A DNA stretch of 64,000 bases from Moniliophthora roreri (GCA_001466705.2 LATX02000199.1:62001-126000), one strand, 5' to 3'. Shown: positions 21,850 to 34,110, counted from the stretch's first letter. The notes: a model not told the origin generated them from the sequence alone. Numbers and translations are program-made.

Positions 21850-23525
21850 TCAGTTTACAAAAAGCTTTTACACTCTATCATCTAACAAAGTATACAACAT
21901 AGATAGGGGTCCAATGGATACAGAGGGCCTGATAGCAGCCATATGATCAACAAAATTTTCAAAGCTTCGATTGCATCAGCAGTACGCCTCTACTACCAGG
22001 CATACTCTCTCTGTTCCATAACCGTGACACTTCAGATAGAGAACGCCATACTGCCCAACAGTCATGCCAATGTTCCTTATAGCCTCATCCCAATCCTCCT
22101 CGATGTTCTCAGATATTCTGTAAGTGGCAACTTCGAGTTCTGATGGGTTGTGGTTGGAGAAAGCTGGGATGTTGTTAAAACTTGCCTCAGCTGCCTCAAG
22201 CTGACTGGCAGTAAATTCTTCGACATTATTCCAGTACAGCTCATCTTGAGATAAAATAGTGAGAGTAAATATTTCTGGAAGTGAAAATTAACTTACCATC
22301 CAAGTTCTGAGTAGTTTGAGAGCAAGCAACAGACATTCAAGAGGTTTGTAGGGGAGAATGGGCAGCAGGAAAGGTTGGTGACTGAGTTGGTCAAGTTGAA
22401 GTACAAGGGATGGCTGGAGTACAAGAGACAGCCGGAATACAATCGACAGCCGGAGTATGAGAGATGGCTAAGGGAGAGGTTGGCACTTGTGAAACAGCAG
22501 CCATCCTTCGAACTCCAGATGGTGAGGTTGGGGAGTTAGATGTGTCACGAACTAACATAGACAAAATTGGCTGTGGCATTCATGGTTGAGCTGTATTCCT
22601 CGGCATAGTCCTTGGTGTACGAGGAGTGCAGGGAGATGAGGGATATGCAGGAGTAGTGGCCAGTCTGGAATGGTATAGAGGAGAAGGAGGTAGGCTTGAT
22701 AGTCCTATAGTGCTGCTCAGTCTGTCCTGAACCTGGTTGTGAAGAGGTTCGGCACCTTTAGTGATCATGGTGAAAAGGCCAGCTGCCTATGAGCCATGTG
22801 CAGTATAAACAGGTGCTATGTTGGTGAGTTGGAAGTTTGTGACTGCAGCATCCCTATTATATGTCATTAAGAGGAGTCTAAATAAGTGAGTCAGACAGAC
22901 TTACCAGTTATAATACAGTGCAACAGATTTTGCAATATGAAAGGCATAGAAACATGGGGACTCCTGGTCCATCATATGACAAACTGTGTCAAAATTCTCA
23001 GCCTGATCCAGGTACTCAATTAGAGCCTCTGGGTCTTTCATGAACTCGACTGAACTGTCGATGATTGGTTGCAGGTACTAAAGAATTTCTTGTCCTCTCT
23101 GGATTGAGAGAACTTGGAAGCTTACTGGCCAAGCTAGTGTAGTAGCAGAATGCCCAACATGACCAGGAATATAGATACTGTTGAACAGGATCAGATAAGA
23201 GAAAGATAGGATAAGGTTTAAAACATATGGGTTTTTGTAGACTCTAGCTTGGAAAGTCCTTTGGCCAAAAGCACTTGCTTAATGGTAAATTTCTTGGCTT
23301 TAAAAGCAAGATATAAATGCTGACTCCTGCATATTGGAGGGAGACTGCATGTTGTGCTGTGAGATAGTATGTGAAGAAGATTGGAATAGAGGTAATAGAT
23401 AAAGAGGAAATCTGAACCTTCGAACAAATGTGGCTCACCAACAGCACAATGTGGTCCTGCACTTGCTGGTTATGTAATTGCTGCCATGTCTCTCCTGTTC
23501 CTCCAACACCACGAACAAGCAGCAT
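21850..23525 (-). pseudogene. KDZ-associated accessory protein 2
   Basis: Minus-strand pieces in several frames. MLLVRGVGGTGETWQQLHNQ is at 23525. SIYIPGHVGHSATTLAWPVS, FMKDPEALIEYLDQAENFDT and PCFYAFHIAKSVALYYNW lie at about 22890-23190. A Pro/Ser/Thr-rich region with SCTPAIPCTST and CTPRTPRTMPRN lies at 22391-22768. I take them as exons or frameshifted parts of one gene, by their order and by likeness to ORFs seen next to KDZ elements. No catalytic motif was identified. Confidence 0.45.
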
Positions 23526-23714
23526 TGGGCAATGCTAAAGGTATGTGCCCTTCTATGCTTTTTTTTCTTACTCTAGATTTCTCTGCTGCAGCATCATAAA
23601 AGCCTCCCGAATACTTGAAGCCTGGGAATACAGGAGTGCTGATGCAGTGGCCTTTTTTCTATTGCAAATTCATTCCCAATTTCATTCTTACATTGTGACC
23701 ACACTGCTAACCAC

Positions 23715-24845
23715 ATGCAGGCTATGGCTTCCACCTTGAAAGTCAAGCCTGTTCAAATCCAACCTTCTATAGATGTCCCGAGCTTGGTTCAACATGCTTA
23801 TGAGAATCGGAATTTTGTTGATTCCTTCTCTGCTGATTCGCCCCTCAGCTCTGTGCCTTTATCTCCATTCCCATCACCACCTGGGTCTCCAAAACTATCC
23901 CCAGATGTGTCATCTGCCATTAGGGCACCAGACATGGTCCTTACATCCACAGCTCTGCCTGGTTCTAATGAAGAAGCAGCTAAGGGCAGCCATTCTAAAT
24001 GGCAGAGCAAAGAATGTTGGAAGCAAAAGCGTGCTGAGGAGAAAGAAGACCTGAGCTGCTATGAACCACCTCCAGACACCAAGTGCCAACATCTTAAGCC
24101 GAGCGCTCACTATGTTAAAGTTGTTGATGTCAATCTGAACAAGATACATGTTGCTGCCAATGGATATACAGGCTATCATGGTTGGAGCAGCTATCAGCCT
24201 GGTGAGTACACATTAGAGCAAATGTGTGGACTGGACTCAGACTTTGATTTTGATTTGGTGGAATGGGACATGAGGTGAGCTTCAGTATCCATCAGACCCT
24301 GTCTCCTAGCTTACTCCATTCAGTCACTCTGTTTCAGTTATCGATTATGACGATACACTGCTGATGATTGAGGTTAGCAATCCAGCTGCTGCATTCAACT
24401 TTGGACCTCATGTCATCTCTCTTGACTGTGCTGATTATGAGAACTGTCTGGATGGGTTTTGTGCCATTACCACTCTTCATCCCAGTGAGGGAGGTTATGA
24501 TTACAAAAAGGGCAGCCATCTCATTCTTTGGGACCTATGCCTTGTCATAGAATTCCCTCCTGGAGCAACTATTCTTCTTCCTTCTGCCATTCTTTGCCAC
24601 TCTAATGTTGCCATTGAGCCTAATGAGTGTTGAATGCTGCTGGTGCAGTATTCTTGAGGCATCTGTTTTGTTTCATTGAGCATGGGTACCAGACTGAAGA
24701 AGTGTTCTATGCTTCACTCACTGCACATGAGAGGAAGGAAGAGGAGGAGAAGGATTGCAACTGGTGGAAGAGTGCCTTGAAGAACTTTTCTACTCTACAG
24801 GATGCTCTTAGTAGTCAGCTATCATCGTCGAAACACATGCTATAG
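23715..24845 (+). pseudogene. TET/JBP-like 2OG-Fe(II) oxygenase, KDZ-linked
   Basis: The N-terminal part (23715-24278) has a proline-rich linker (PLSSVPLSPFPSPPGSPK), a basic stretch and NGYTGYHGWSSYQPGEYT. A GTGAGC donor follows at about 24275. The oxygenase core (24364-24633) reads AAAFNFGPHVISLDCADYEN, FCAITTL, KKGSHLILWDLCLVIEFPPG and TILLPSAILCHSNVAIEP. It continues in a shifted frame with AGAVFRHL-like AGAVFLRHLFCFIEHGYQ to a stop at 24843. The family oxidises 5-methylcytosine or thymine using iron and 2-oxoglutarate. The distal His (CHSN) is present. The first ligand, expected in an HxD motif, reads CAD. A frameshift removes the SFTQY block. The middle of the protein before the core is missing. 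Probably inactive. Confidence 0.7.
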
Positions 24846-25085
24846 GAATGGCCGTACTATAATTTTGTATTTGTACATTTATTTTTTGGAATGCTACTTG
24901 ATGTTTGCAACATTCTTTATTGGCTATTATATGAGCAATAATTGAGTGCAATTTGAGGTGAGGTTCTCATTAGGTATGTTGAAGTAGGTCAATTGCTCAT
25001 AGTGTTCACATGTAACACTCACACATCTGTCTTATACCATTGCCACCCATTCATTCTTCTTCCCCAGTTTACTCGTTCTGCATTA
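24846..25085. other. AT-rich spacer 3' of TET/JBP gene
   Basis: Contains TTTTGTATTTGTACATTTAT and similar sequence, possibly the 3' untranslated region. No gene seen. Confidence 0.4.
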
Positions 25086-26300
25086 CCACTTTGTTTCATC
25101 AAGTATTGACATATTCTGGCATTTGGTGGCAATCATGTTGGAATTCAGGCCAGAACTCAATGAATACAAGTGAATTCATGAGTTTGAGGTGAGTTTCTCA
25201 TCATCTAGAGGTGTCAAAGAGTATTTTTGAAACAAACATTGGCTGTATTGGCCTCATACTATCCCTAATTATTTGTTATAATATTATCTCTTCAATGAAC
25301 CACTATCAAGGCCCCAGGAGCACATGCTGATTCAGAACATCCAGTCTATTGCTTGCAGAGCTCTACTGATTGCTTTCAGAGTTACATCCATTTTTAGACT
25401 GTATTTCCAATATTCAGAGTCATTCTTGACTGCTATGGCCCACATTCATCTCAAGGAGGCATATCAAGCAACTCAGCTGCTTCCAGCATAGTGGCTGGAT
25501 AGTCGAAATATGCCAGCACCAGCATTCCCAAACCACAATTCCTCAACTCCACCATTGAGCCCTCTTCCACCATCAAGCCCTCTTCCACCATCAAGTCCTT
25601 TTCCGCCATCAAGCCTGTCCCACAACACTGATATTTATAGCTCCAGCTTCAAAACTCAGCATTCTTTCCATCGCCCTGCTCCACCTTTATGCCCTATTCT
25701 TGTGGGCAAGTTCCCTACTCAACCTCTGAGTTCCATCTACCCTGCTCATGGACAAAGTGAAAAAAAGAAAAACTACTTTGGTAAGCTCCATTGAAGCTTT
25801 TGAATGCATGGCAATATGTGCTAATGTGTTGGCAGATGACAAGGGCAGGCAAATCAGTCGATATGACAAGCAATGGCAAGAACAGTCTGCATGCCAGTGC
25901 AAGAAGATAAAGGAAGAATAGTGAGAGGAAAAGCATAGGATTAGGTGGAATGAAAGGTGTAGGATTAGATGTGAAGAAGAGGTGAGGAGAAGGATTGAAG
26001 ATGCACATCGTCGCAAGCTAGAGAGGCAGCATATCAACACCTGTTGGAGTTATCAATGCCATGCAGAAGAGCTTCAAGAAAAGGCACAACAGCAGAAACA
26101 GAGATTCATCTATTCACACTAACTACATCTAAGTCCTCTAAATACATTTATGCAGCAAACAAGATAGACTGAGCACACTTCCAGACAAGATTCAACAAAA
26201 ACGAAAGCAGATGCAGCGTGAGAGGCAGAGGGTCTATGCTCGCCAACACTGAGAAAAAAACAGAGACATCATTAACGCCAGACAGCAAGAGTGTCGAAAG
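25086..26300 (+). pseudogene. KDZ-locus accessory ORF, degenerate
   Basis: Scattered plus-strand pieces: YSESFLTAMAHIHLKEAYQA (about 25410-25470), then MPAPAFPNHNSSTPPLSPLP at 25510 with a proline-serine repeat. After that come arginine- and glutamate-rich pieces up to about 26290 that look like a long charged helix with many frameshifts. No function assigned. The order and strand suggest one former gene. Confidence 0.4.
25556..25618 (+). repeat. 18-base tandem repeat in Pro-Ser linker
   Basis: AGCCCTCTTCCACCATCA repeats about three and a half times with small changes, encoding PLPPSS/PFPPSS units. Confidence 0.8.
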
Positions 26301-27069
26301 GTTTGAGTCACTACCAGTAATATTACTACCTAATTGCCTTTCAATCTCTATAACGACATACCATATGAATTAGATTCCTTATGCTTCTGCTTAGAAACAG
26401 ATGAGAAAGGCTGGGTGAATCAACAAGTTAAGTGAGTACACTAGCTAAAACAGCCCAGCGCTCTCTCAAATATCTATGGCTTGGATTTCCTTCTTTGAAG
26501 CCTCAAGTTGCAATCTCTCCCACCTCGCCTCTCTTGCTTCCCTCCTCAACTCCCTTTTCTCCAGTTCTTTCTCAATATCTTGTTGAAGAACTTCATACAT
26601 CTTCTTGTGCTTGCACATTTGAGGGGAGTCATTTGGATGCCAGCATCAATATATATTAAGATTGGGGGGCTGCAGCCTATGTACACTGAAAGGGACGGAA
26701 TTATATAGTGGCATGGCCAAGTCAAGACCCCAATAACCTTTTAACATATTAGTTCATGTACTAAATTCAGAGCTTACATAGAATACATACCAACAACTGC
26801 TTGCTGGAGTTCTGCAAGTGACAACTTCTTATACTAGTGAGAACATGGAATTGTCTCTGTCATGTTCCTCCTGTCATTGGCCTTAGACTCATTCTATTGT
26901 CAGTTTAATAGCAACTCTGAAATGAAGTACTGTACCTTAGGCATCTCAGATGCTTTCTCCTTGAAGATTGAACATTGACCAAGAGAAACCGGTACAAAGT
27001 GGGACTGGGCCATAATGGTTGCTGTGAGAGACAGAATGCTAAAAATCAAACTGCTACATAAACTACTCA
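26300..27069 (-). other. KDZ locus, charged minus-strand exon and spacer
   Basis: At about 26465-26640 on the minus strand there is a strongly charged frame with MYEVLQQDIEKELEKRELRR, likely coiled coil, ending in a stop. The rest has no stable frame. It may be the start or end of another accessory gene or part of the transposase tail. Confidence 0.35.
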
Positions 27070-30000
27070 ACATCGTCCTCATGTAAGACAAGATGCTCGA
27101 AAAATGTGCTAAGTTGATCGCTGTACAAACTGCCTTCTCCTTTGTCATCAGCATCTTGATAGCTCTCCAATACTATTGGTTCCTCGGTAGTGCTTGAACT
27201 GTTTTTCCTTAAGTGTAGGACCTCAGCTGCCCATTCAGGAAGTGAAACAGAGTCATTAATGGACTCATTACAGCTGATTCATTGACCAGGGAGAAGTGTT
27301 CCTTTGGAAGTTCACAGATCAGTCAGAGATTGGGACGTTATTTGAAATTGAAGTAGATACCTGTGAAACCAGATAGCCTGCTTGTCTGTACAAGCCTCTC
27401 TGCAATGCATCTGTGAACCACAAGCTGATAGCTGAGTCTCTGCTTCAATTCTGTTGCAAGTCCCTTATTGCCACAAGCTCTAATTGCCACCACAAAGTCA
27501 GCATAGTCATCGATCATGAAGGTGATGAGATGGCGGATTTCAACGTTCAACCACCAAATTTCCTCTTTGGCACGTTTAACCCCAAAATGTAGCCGCATTA
27601 GTTCACAGTTCTCAGGCTTGGTCCAGGCAAGTGTTGAGATGTCAATATGTGAATTCTTGAGTATGTTGAATTCAGCAAGGGCAGTATGAATTGCTCCCAA
27701 GCGAGCTTTCAAGCCATCTGATATTTTCGTATGTTGGTGGTAACCTGAGCATCTGATCATTAGAAGACAGCAGTGGAATTGAAAATTGAGGTGACATACA
27801 TAATTCACTGCTGTTCATCTTTGTCAGCTCAAACAGGCATTGAACAACTAGCCACTCAAGTTTCTCTAATGCCCAACAGTAGTCTCATTGGCCCAGTTCC
27901 ATTAGTGCAGAAGCAAAGCACCTGGAACTCTCTTTCCAGTGCTTGACTATGCCATGCTCAACCTCAAAATCAGCCACCTCCTTCTTAATGATTTCATAAA
28001 ACTGGTGAGTTGTTTGGTTGTGCACTTCAATCTGAGATTTTTCCTTTTCTGATAGATTCTTGCCTTCATCCCTTTAAAGAGATTGAAATTTGAGGTGTGC
28101 ATCATCAGATTGAACCCTGTATCCATGGAGAATGAGATATTTTAAATGAAGAATATAGCACAATATACTTGGCTGCCCAAAGCTTTTGCAGTAGCTCAGC
28201 ATAGTCTATTTTTATTGTAAGCTCCAGAGGGTCCTCAAACTCTGTATTGAAGTAGTCACATTCACTGGCAAGAAATTGTTCACAGTTGTCATGTGAGATC
28301 CCTCTTTGTTCACAGATCTCCTCCAACAAAGGACCATCTTTCAAAAGGCAGTCTAGAGCTTGCTGATAGTTCTGATAGATGAAATTTCCTGAAAAAAACA
28401 TGAGTGACTGAAACCATCAGACAAATTCAAAGAGCAATGCTTTACCTGAGGCAGCATGTTTATCTTCATTATGAAATTTGAAATGTTCCTGAATTGCTTG
28501 TCAGCGGTGGAATTCTGTAGTGAGGCGAGTTGTTGAAGCTAGGTTGTTTGACAGTGAGAACATCCTCTCACATTCTTCAAAATCCTCAAGTCTGATGCTG
28601 TTGATGTACTGGGGGTGCCATTCCACTTGACACTTGCGATTGTGTGCATGTCCGTGAAGCACTGGGACAACACCAACAAGGCGGTTGTCAATGACCTTGT
28701 CTCAGAGCTTGGCACTGCGGAGTAAGGTCTTGAAAAAACTGCACATGATGTTGTATGCAACACCAAGGTCTTCTCCAAAGCAATCGATCAAATTGTTGAT
28801 AACTGCAAGCAGATATTTCATTCTGGATTCTAATGAGTGGGTCTAGAAAACAGGTAAAGTCAGGGTACTCACAATTCCCCACTTCGCACCATGTCACAGA
28901 GAACAAGAATATGCCCATGGCAACATGTTGCCATAAATATCTCTGAAATGGCAAAAAGCGCAAACATTTGCTTATGGGATTCAGGACCTGCAGCCTTCTA
29001 CTGTTCAACACATGTGTTGACACAGGAGTGCAGTTCATGGCTCTCCTCTGCACTCAGGAAAGGCATGTTGCTCTCTTGTGGATTCATCATCGCATCAATA
29101 TCCTGTAGATATACTTAGTAAAGCCAGCAAGACTTATCATTGAACTTTCGACAGTGTACCTTATCACCTGATTTTTTCTATGCATTCTGGACCTCATTGG
29201 CAAACCTGTTGACTTCTGCTTTCTCCATAAACCAGTAGTTGATCAGTTGACACGTATTCTTTCTTTGTTTTCCAGACTTGAAGGCGGCATCAAAGAGTTT
29301 GAGGGAACTGTTGCCATCAATACATGCCAGCATTGACAGAAGCAGTGTGGGTTCTTCTTCAAGACAGTATATATATGGCACACAGAGTGTTTCATTGTAG
29401 ACTGTGTGGTTGTCATGGCTAAGAGCTGATAGCGTGAGTTCTTCAACATCACACATGATTCCAAGGTAGGCATCCCAGGCAAATCAAAGTTGGTCTTCAA
29501 GGTGTGACACCTGCAGCAACTGTACAGTACTCAGTAAGGAACAGAAGGACAAAAAAAGGATGATGCACCAGGTGGATATACTGCAACAACCAAGCCAGTC
29601 CATCAACACTGAACTTCAGGCACATGCAGTGAATTTGGTGATAGATTTCAAATAGGGAAAAAGAAAAGCAATTGTGGGCTGCTCTGGGCTACCTTCTAGA
29701 AATCCATGCCAAGCTAAAGATTCATTGACAGTTTGAGAACCATCAGGGTGAAATAGAACCTTTGGACCTGTAACTGGATATCTGTGAGATGACAGCCCAA
29801 TGACACAGGATTATGGCTGTACTAGATAGAAACTCACAATGGAAATCCATGGTGGTGATAGTCCACAAATTATTGGTGCCAGCATCAGTTGTAGGAGCAC
29901 CAAACACCTTGAATGTGAGATATGCTCTGAGTATGTGTGGTTTTTGTTTTTCCCAATATTCATTTTGAAGTTCAACCTGGTCTTCACGAGTACAATCATC

Positions 30001-30530
30001 ACCTCATCTACAGACCTGTCAGATTATTTTTATGGAATACAACAACAGATGCACTGATTTGAATGCTCAAGCATGGAGGTCAACAGAGTGTGATACTCCA
30101 ATTCCCCACCAGCATAGCTGCTCAACATTCTCTCTTCTCCAGGAGGAAGCTGCATGAATGCTGGATCTGGACATTCATCATCATTGCTATGGTGGCCAGC
30201 CATATCCACATCTTCATGTAGTTGCTCCCGAACAGGAAAACTGAGTCCTAAAGGTTTTTGAGAATGCAAATATCAACAGATACTTGAAGACGCACCTCTC
30301 ATCATATTGTGATACTCTGCATTTTCAGCACTCCACTCGTCAGCATTTCTGTTCAAAGAACATGTAATTTTCTTGACTTTCTGTCCCTTGTGTACAACCT
30401 CCTCTCCATACATGGTAGTTGTCTTCATTGTGTTCTTCGGGTGGAATTGTGACTTCCTCATGGTTGTTGGCTTCAAAGTTGGGAATACAAGAAAGTAGAG
30501 AGGCAAAATGTGTATTATTGTAAGCAATAT
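27070..30530 (-). pseudogene. KDZ-family transposase (CxC1-like)
   Basis: Minus strand, several exons and frames. N-terminal part 30030-30527. RAYLTFKVFGAPTTDAGTNN lies at about 29860-29960. VPYIYCLEEEPTLLLSMLAC then IDGNSSLKLFDAAFKSGKQR and INYWFMEKAEVNRFANEV at 29178-29456. HGHILVLCDMVRSGEL at about 28850-28920. The signature VLHGHAHNRKCQVEWHPQYI then LEDFEECERMFSLSNNLAS at about 28540-28660. SGNFIYQNYQQALDCLLKDG and YAELLQKLWAAKYIV at 28105-28401. The helical C-terminus KRAKEEIWWLNVEIRHLITF and LSGFTGIYFN at 27338-27808. An acidic tail at about 27070-27180. A TGA stands at about 28500 where Arg is expected (FHR-stop-AIQEHF). The family moves DNA by an RNase H-like core. This copy is broken. 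Confidence 0.85.
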
Positions 30531-31172
30531 AAATACAGTGGATAATCACTATAGCTACAAGGGTGAGTATTAATCAGATATGTTCAAACAAAAGAGGGAA
30601 AAGGAAGTGTACCTTTCATTTCACCAGTGACGATGACAACTCTGTAACGACTCTGAAAAGCGCCTGACCATGGTGGGAATGTTGACCAAGGAGTGGGCCT
30701 TGAGGACTTGGGTGTCAATGAAGGGTGGTCTAGGAGGTGCAGCAGAGTGCAGATGGAAGGGGCAGAGAAGTGCAGGCATTTGCCTGCTATTTCCATCTCT
30801 TCTGATGCCGCATCAGACCCCAATCATGGTGTCTAATCAGTTCCAGGTACTGGGACACAAAGGTGGGATCATCTCACAATGTCCTCAACAGAGTTTGCAT
30901 AAACAATTTACTTTAACTTCTTATGTTATTCATGTTGTACTCTCCACCTTGTACTCATTTCTTGGACAATGTTGTACCCACTCTAGTAGCACTCTAATAG
31001 CTCTATCATACTTTAATCAAATACCTCCCACCCACTCAATTTGGAGTGTCCTGTCTACCTTATCTAGAATCTCTCAGTAGTTAGTATGTACTTCGTTTTG
31101 AGCATGCACTCGGTTTGGGTGTCTCTGACTTCTGAGCTTCTGAGATCGGTCCAGACAATGCAAAGAGCGGGA
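30531..31172. other. Unassigned sequence right of the KDZ locus
   Basis: 30836-31080 is rich in short CT/TA blocks (CACTCTAGTAGCACTCTAAT and similar) and could be part of a solo LTR or the right end of the KDZ element, but no inverted repeat partner was found. Confidence 0.3.
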
Positions 31173-31290
31173 GGCAGCCTCCAGCACACACTCTTATTCA
31201 GATGAAGATTGTCCTCCCCAGTTTCCATACACAATGCAGACAATCTTCATCACTCTTCCTGGCTCATTGTGAACATAGCAGAACTTATTC
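31173..31290. repeat. 118-base direct repeat with hairpin, copy 1
   Basis: Repeated at 31552-31670 (GGCAGCCTC...AGCAGAACTTATT). It contains a stem of GATGAAGATTGTC at 31201 pairing with GACAATCTTCATC ending at 31251. It flanks the DIRS-leader-like segment at 31290-31425 and may be part of that element's terminal repeat. Confidence 0.75.
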
Positions 31291-31425
31291 CAAGATAAGT
31301 CAGAGCCTGCGGAGGCTTATCAGAGGATAAGTTCTGCAATAAGTGGCAGATGAGTGTCACATGCACACCTGATTGAGCCGACATGCAACTTGCTTCCCAC
31401 CTTCATCTGCCACATCAACTTGCAA
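31290..31425 (+). repeat. Second copy of the DIRS 5' segment
   Basis: Matches 10855-10990 (GATAAGTCAGAGCCTGCGGA onward, including ATAAGTGGCAGATGAGTGTC and the A-run). No gag frame follows, so only the leader of this element remains here. Confidence 0.65.
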
Positions 31426-31551
31426 AAAAAAATTTCTTGCCCACCCTCCTCTCTCTAGCATATTTGGGTATCTCTGCCTGAGTCAGACCTAGAATACCCT
31501 TATACCCAGCTCTCCTGGGCTGAATTGGTTACCATCTGCCACCACCTGCCC

Positions 31552-31670
31552 AGGCAGCCTCTGGCACACACTCTTATTCAGATGAAGATTGTCCTCCCCA
31601 GTTTCCATATACAACATGGACAATCTTCATCACTCTTCCTGGCTCATCATGAACATAGCAGAACTTATTG
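31552..31670. repeat. 118-base direct repeat with hairpin, copy 2
   Basis: Second copy of 31173-31290. Here the stem is a perfect 14 pairs: GATGAAGATTGTCC at 31581 and GGACAATCTTCATC ending at 31631. Confidence 0.75.
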
Positions 31671-32986
31671 CAGATATTGTCCACGACTATCCACCAACAC
31701 CAACCTCCCCCTTCAAGTCCTCTCAGGTCCCACATGGCCTTCATGCCTGCTCTTAATGCCCTTACTAATAACTCACCAATGAGCACTTGTTCTCAGAATC
31801 CCAACGAGATGTGTGTCAATGTTACACTATCCAATGTGGTCCTGATGTTATTTGATGTTTTGGTAACTTTCCCTTCGTCTGAAATAAATTGGATTAAGGT
31901 CCCAATTGACTGTTAGAACCTAGTGGAAAAAACTCCTAGTTGCAGTTGGTCTGGTAATTGGTTTCTGTGTGCCATTCATTTTCACCACCCTGCCCTCAAG
32001 TTTCCTGTGCTCCTCTCTTCTCAACTACCACCATCCTTGCTTCTTTCTTCCCAACCACCACTATCCCCCACTTTGGTCTCATGCTGTAAAAGTCAGAAAT
32101 CCTGCAGAGAACACTTATGGAGAGGCAGAAACACCATGCGGCCAGATTGATGACGATGTTGGAGATGTGGGTGTCAATGAGCATATATGACAACATACTG
32201 GCTGTGCATCACCAACAAGCAGATTATAACCCCGCTTCACCTACTCCCGACTCTGTCCATCCAGGAATATTATCAAGAATTCATGGCACTCCTGCACGAA
32301 CAAAATCTTCATGTCATTCAATCCATCCACACCTGCTGACAATAGACTCTTACCTCGCCTCGAACATCTAGCTTTGACAGCTCACACTGGAATTCGACTT
32401 TGCAGCTTTCAGATGTAGTAAAAACAAGGTGGCTGCTTTTGCATTGGAGATTACCATGCCATATTCACATTTGTGTTCCTCATAAAGGTTGTTTTTGGGC
32501 ACTTTAAAAATACAGGCATGTGTTTCAATATATCACATATAGCCAGTTTCTTGTTTTTCAAGTATGTGTCCAAGCTATCAATAGGTAAAATGAGGAATAC
32601 AGACTATTTTATTTGCCATCAAGACATTACATGAATTGATGGATTTGATACTGTATTAACTTTGGCTATCAGCTTCAGTTTTGTTCAAGTGACAGGTACT
32701 ACTTGTTGTCCATGTAGGCGAAAGGTGAAATAGCTCTCATCTATCTTCAGCCATCCTTTCCTTGCAACAGCATTTGCAAAACCTCAAGCATTGTAGAGCT
32801 TCCACAAGTCTGGTAGAGGTGGTGGAGCTCAGAGCTAGAATGGAAGGCAGGCATATAAGGCCAGCATGACTTTCCTCATCTGCCAAGTACTGATTACCAA
32901 AGCCTTCCCACTTGACTAGGAGTTGGCTCCTCCTGTTGACAGCTGAGCCTTCAACAGAGTTTTAAAGCTATGCATGACGAGCTTCC
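31671..32986. other. Unassigned non-coding sequence
   Basis: Short frames only (the longest are about 80 residues, low-complexity Pro/Ser/Leu). No motif recognised. Confidence 0.4.
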
Positions 32987-34110
32987 TTACCTGACAAACC
33001 CATACTTGGCTTGGTGATAAGAGATAGTCATAGAGAAAAACACCCATCTGTGAGCCATCATGAGGTTGTGTGGAGCACTCATGGGAACAGACTCCAGAAT
33101 CAATATTGCGATAGAGCCTATCTCAACTTGTTCCTTTGTATCGCCAGTGTCTCCCATGTCAGAGCAGATACAGCAGGTTCCACAGAGTAGTACATAACCA
33201 GACCTTGTACATCCTGAGTGAACATACCAGCATGCTGACTGGAACGATTCATGCCAAGATAGCCAGCAAGTCTGGCTAGGGAACCTTTCTGGGGGTGGAT
33301 GAACAGAATAGAGGCCGCCAACATCCACAGTCCGATTCTCGTGTTTTGTAGTAGGATCACCAAGCTCTGCAGGCTGAGGGAAAGTGCAGCTCCAATGTTT
33401 TGCATTTTGTCTGGGTTGGTAGAAGGAGAGTATGTGTGTATCTAGGTTGTGACTGCTGGGTCATGCAACTTGTAAGGAGTCTTTGGCCATATACAGCAGA
33501 AACCAGAAATCGTTGGAGTGAGATTGGCTAGTGAAGGAAACACCAACGGTGTCTGTACACTGTCATTCTGCTGCTCCTGCTGACTGCAGAAATACTAGAG
33601 CACATTTTGTTCAGAGCATGATGCAGAAGGAAAGGTATATCGTTTCACAGCATTTGATCTACTGGTCATGGCAGTACTTGGGTATAGCAGTAGGATATCA
33701 AAAACAGCTGTAAATCCATGAGTTGGAAATCACTCACTCGGACGTATTTGGCACTCACCATAATTATAATATCCGTGTTACAACCCATTAGTGCACTCTC
33801 TATACCCACTCCACTAGCATCCATGCATATCTGGGTTATCCATGTCCATGCTTGTGCTAGCCAAAAGTGTGTGTACAGAAACTGACTTGAATAAGAATAT
33901 CAGGTTTGTCATTATGTTACCCCATACTTTGTCGATTCACAAGGGTGGGGAGTCACTGAGCAACGCTGTTGGAATAAGAGTCCGCAATACATCAATAGAA
34001 GGGCTGCCTTTTGCCTAAGAGCTTGCAGGACTAGCAGTTCCAACTTCAGGGCGAGGGACAATATGAGCAGTAAGCAGAGCTTGGCACTGTGTAGTATCTA
34101 TGTGTAATCG
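32987..34110 (-). pseudogene. Remnants of an uncharacterised minus-strand gene
   Basis: 33118-33405 has TRIGLWMLAASILFIHPQKG then LARLAGYLGMNRSSQHAGMF and LVMYYSVEPAVSALTWETLA, which reads like real protein. At about 33960-34100 there is ALLTAHIV and, in a shifted frame, LQALRQKAALLLMYCGLLF. A related piece is at 53650-53800 (LLIACIIQLTVLQALRQM). I do not know the family. Order and strand suggest one decayed gene. Confidence 0.35.

Larger units (their letters stand above)
19866..30530. mobile_element. Decayed KDZ transposon locus with TET/JBP gene
   Basis: About 10.7 kb containing a minus-strand KDZ transposase (27070-30530), a plus-strand TET/JBP-like oxygenase (23715-24845) and accessory ORFs on both strands. 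KDZ (Kyakuja-Dileera-Zisupton) elements of basidiomycetes are known to travel with TET/JBP genes (Iyer and colleagues, 2014). The coding parts carry stops and frameshifts. Element ends were not fully defined: the left one may be the terminal motif at 19866, and the right one was not found. Confidence 0.75.
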
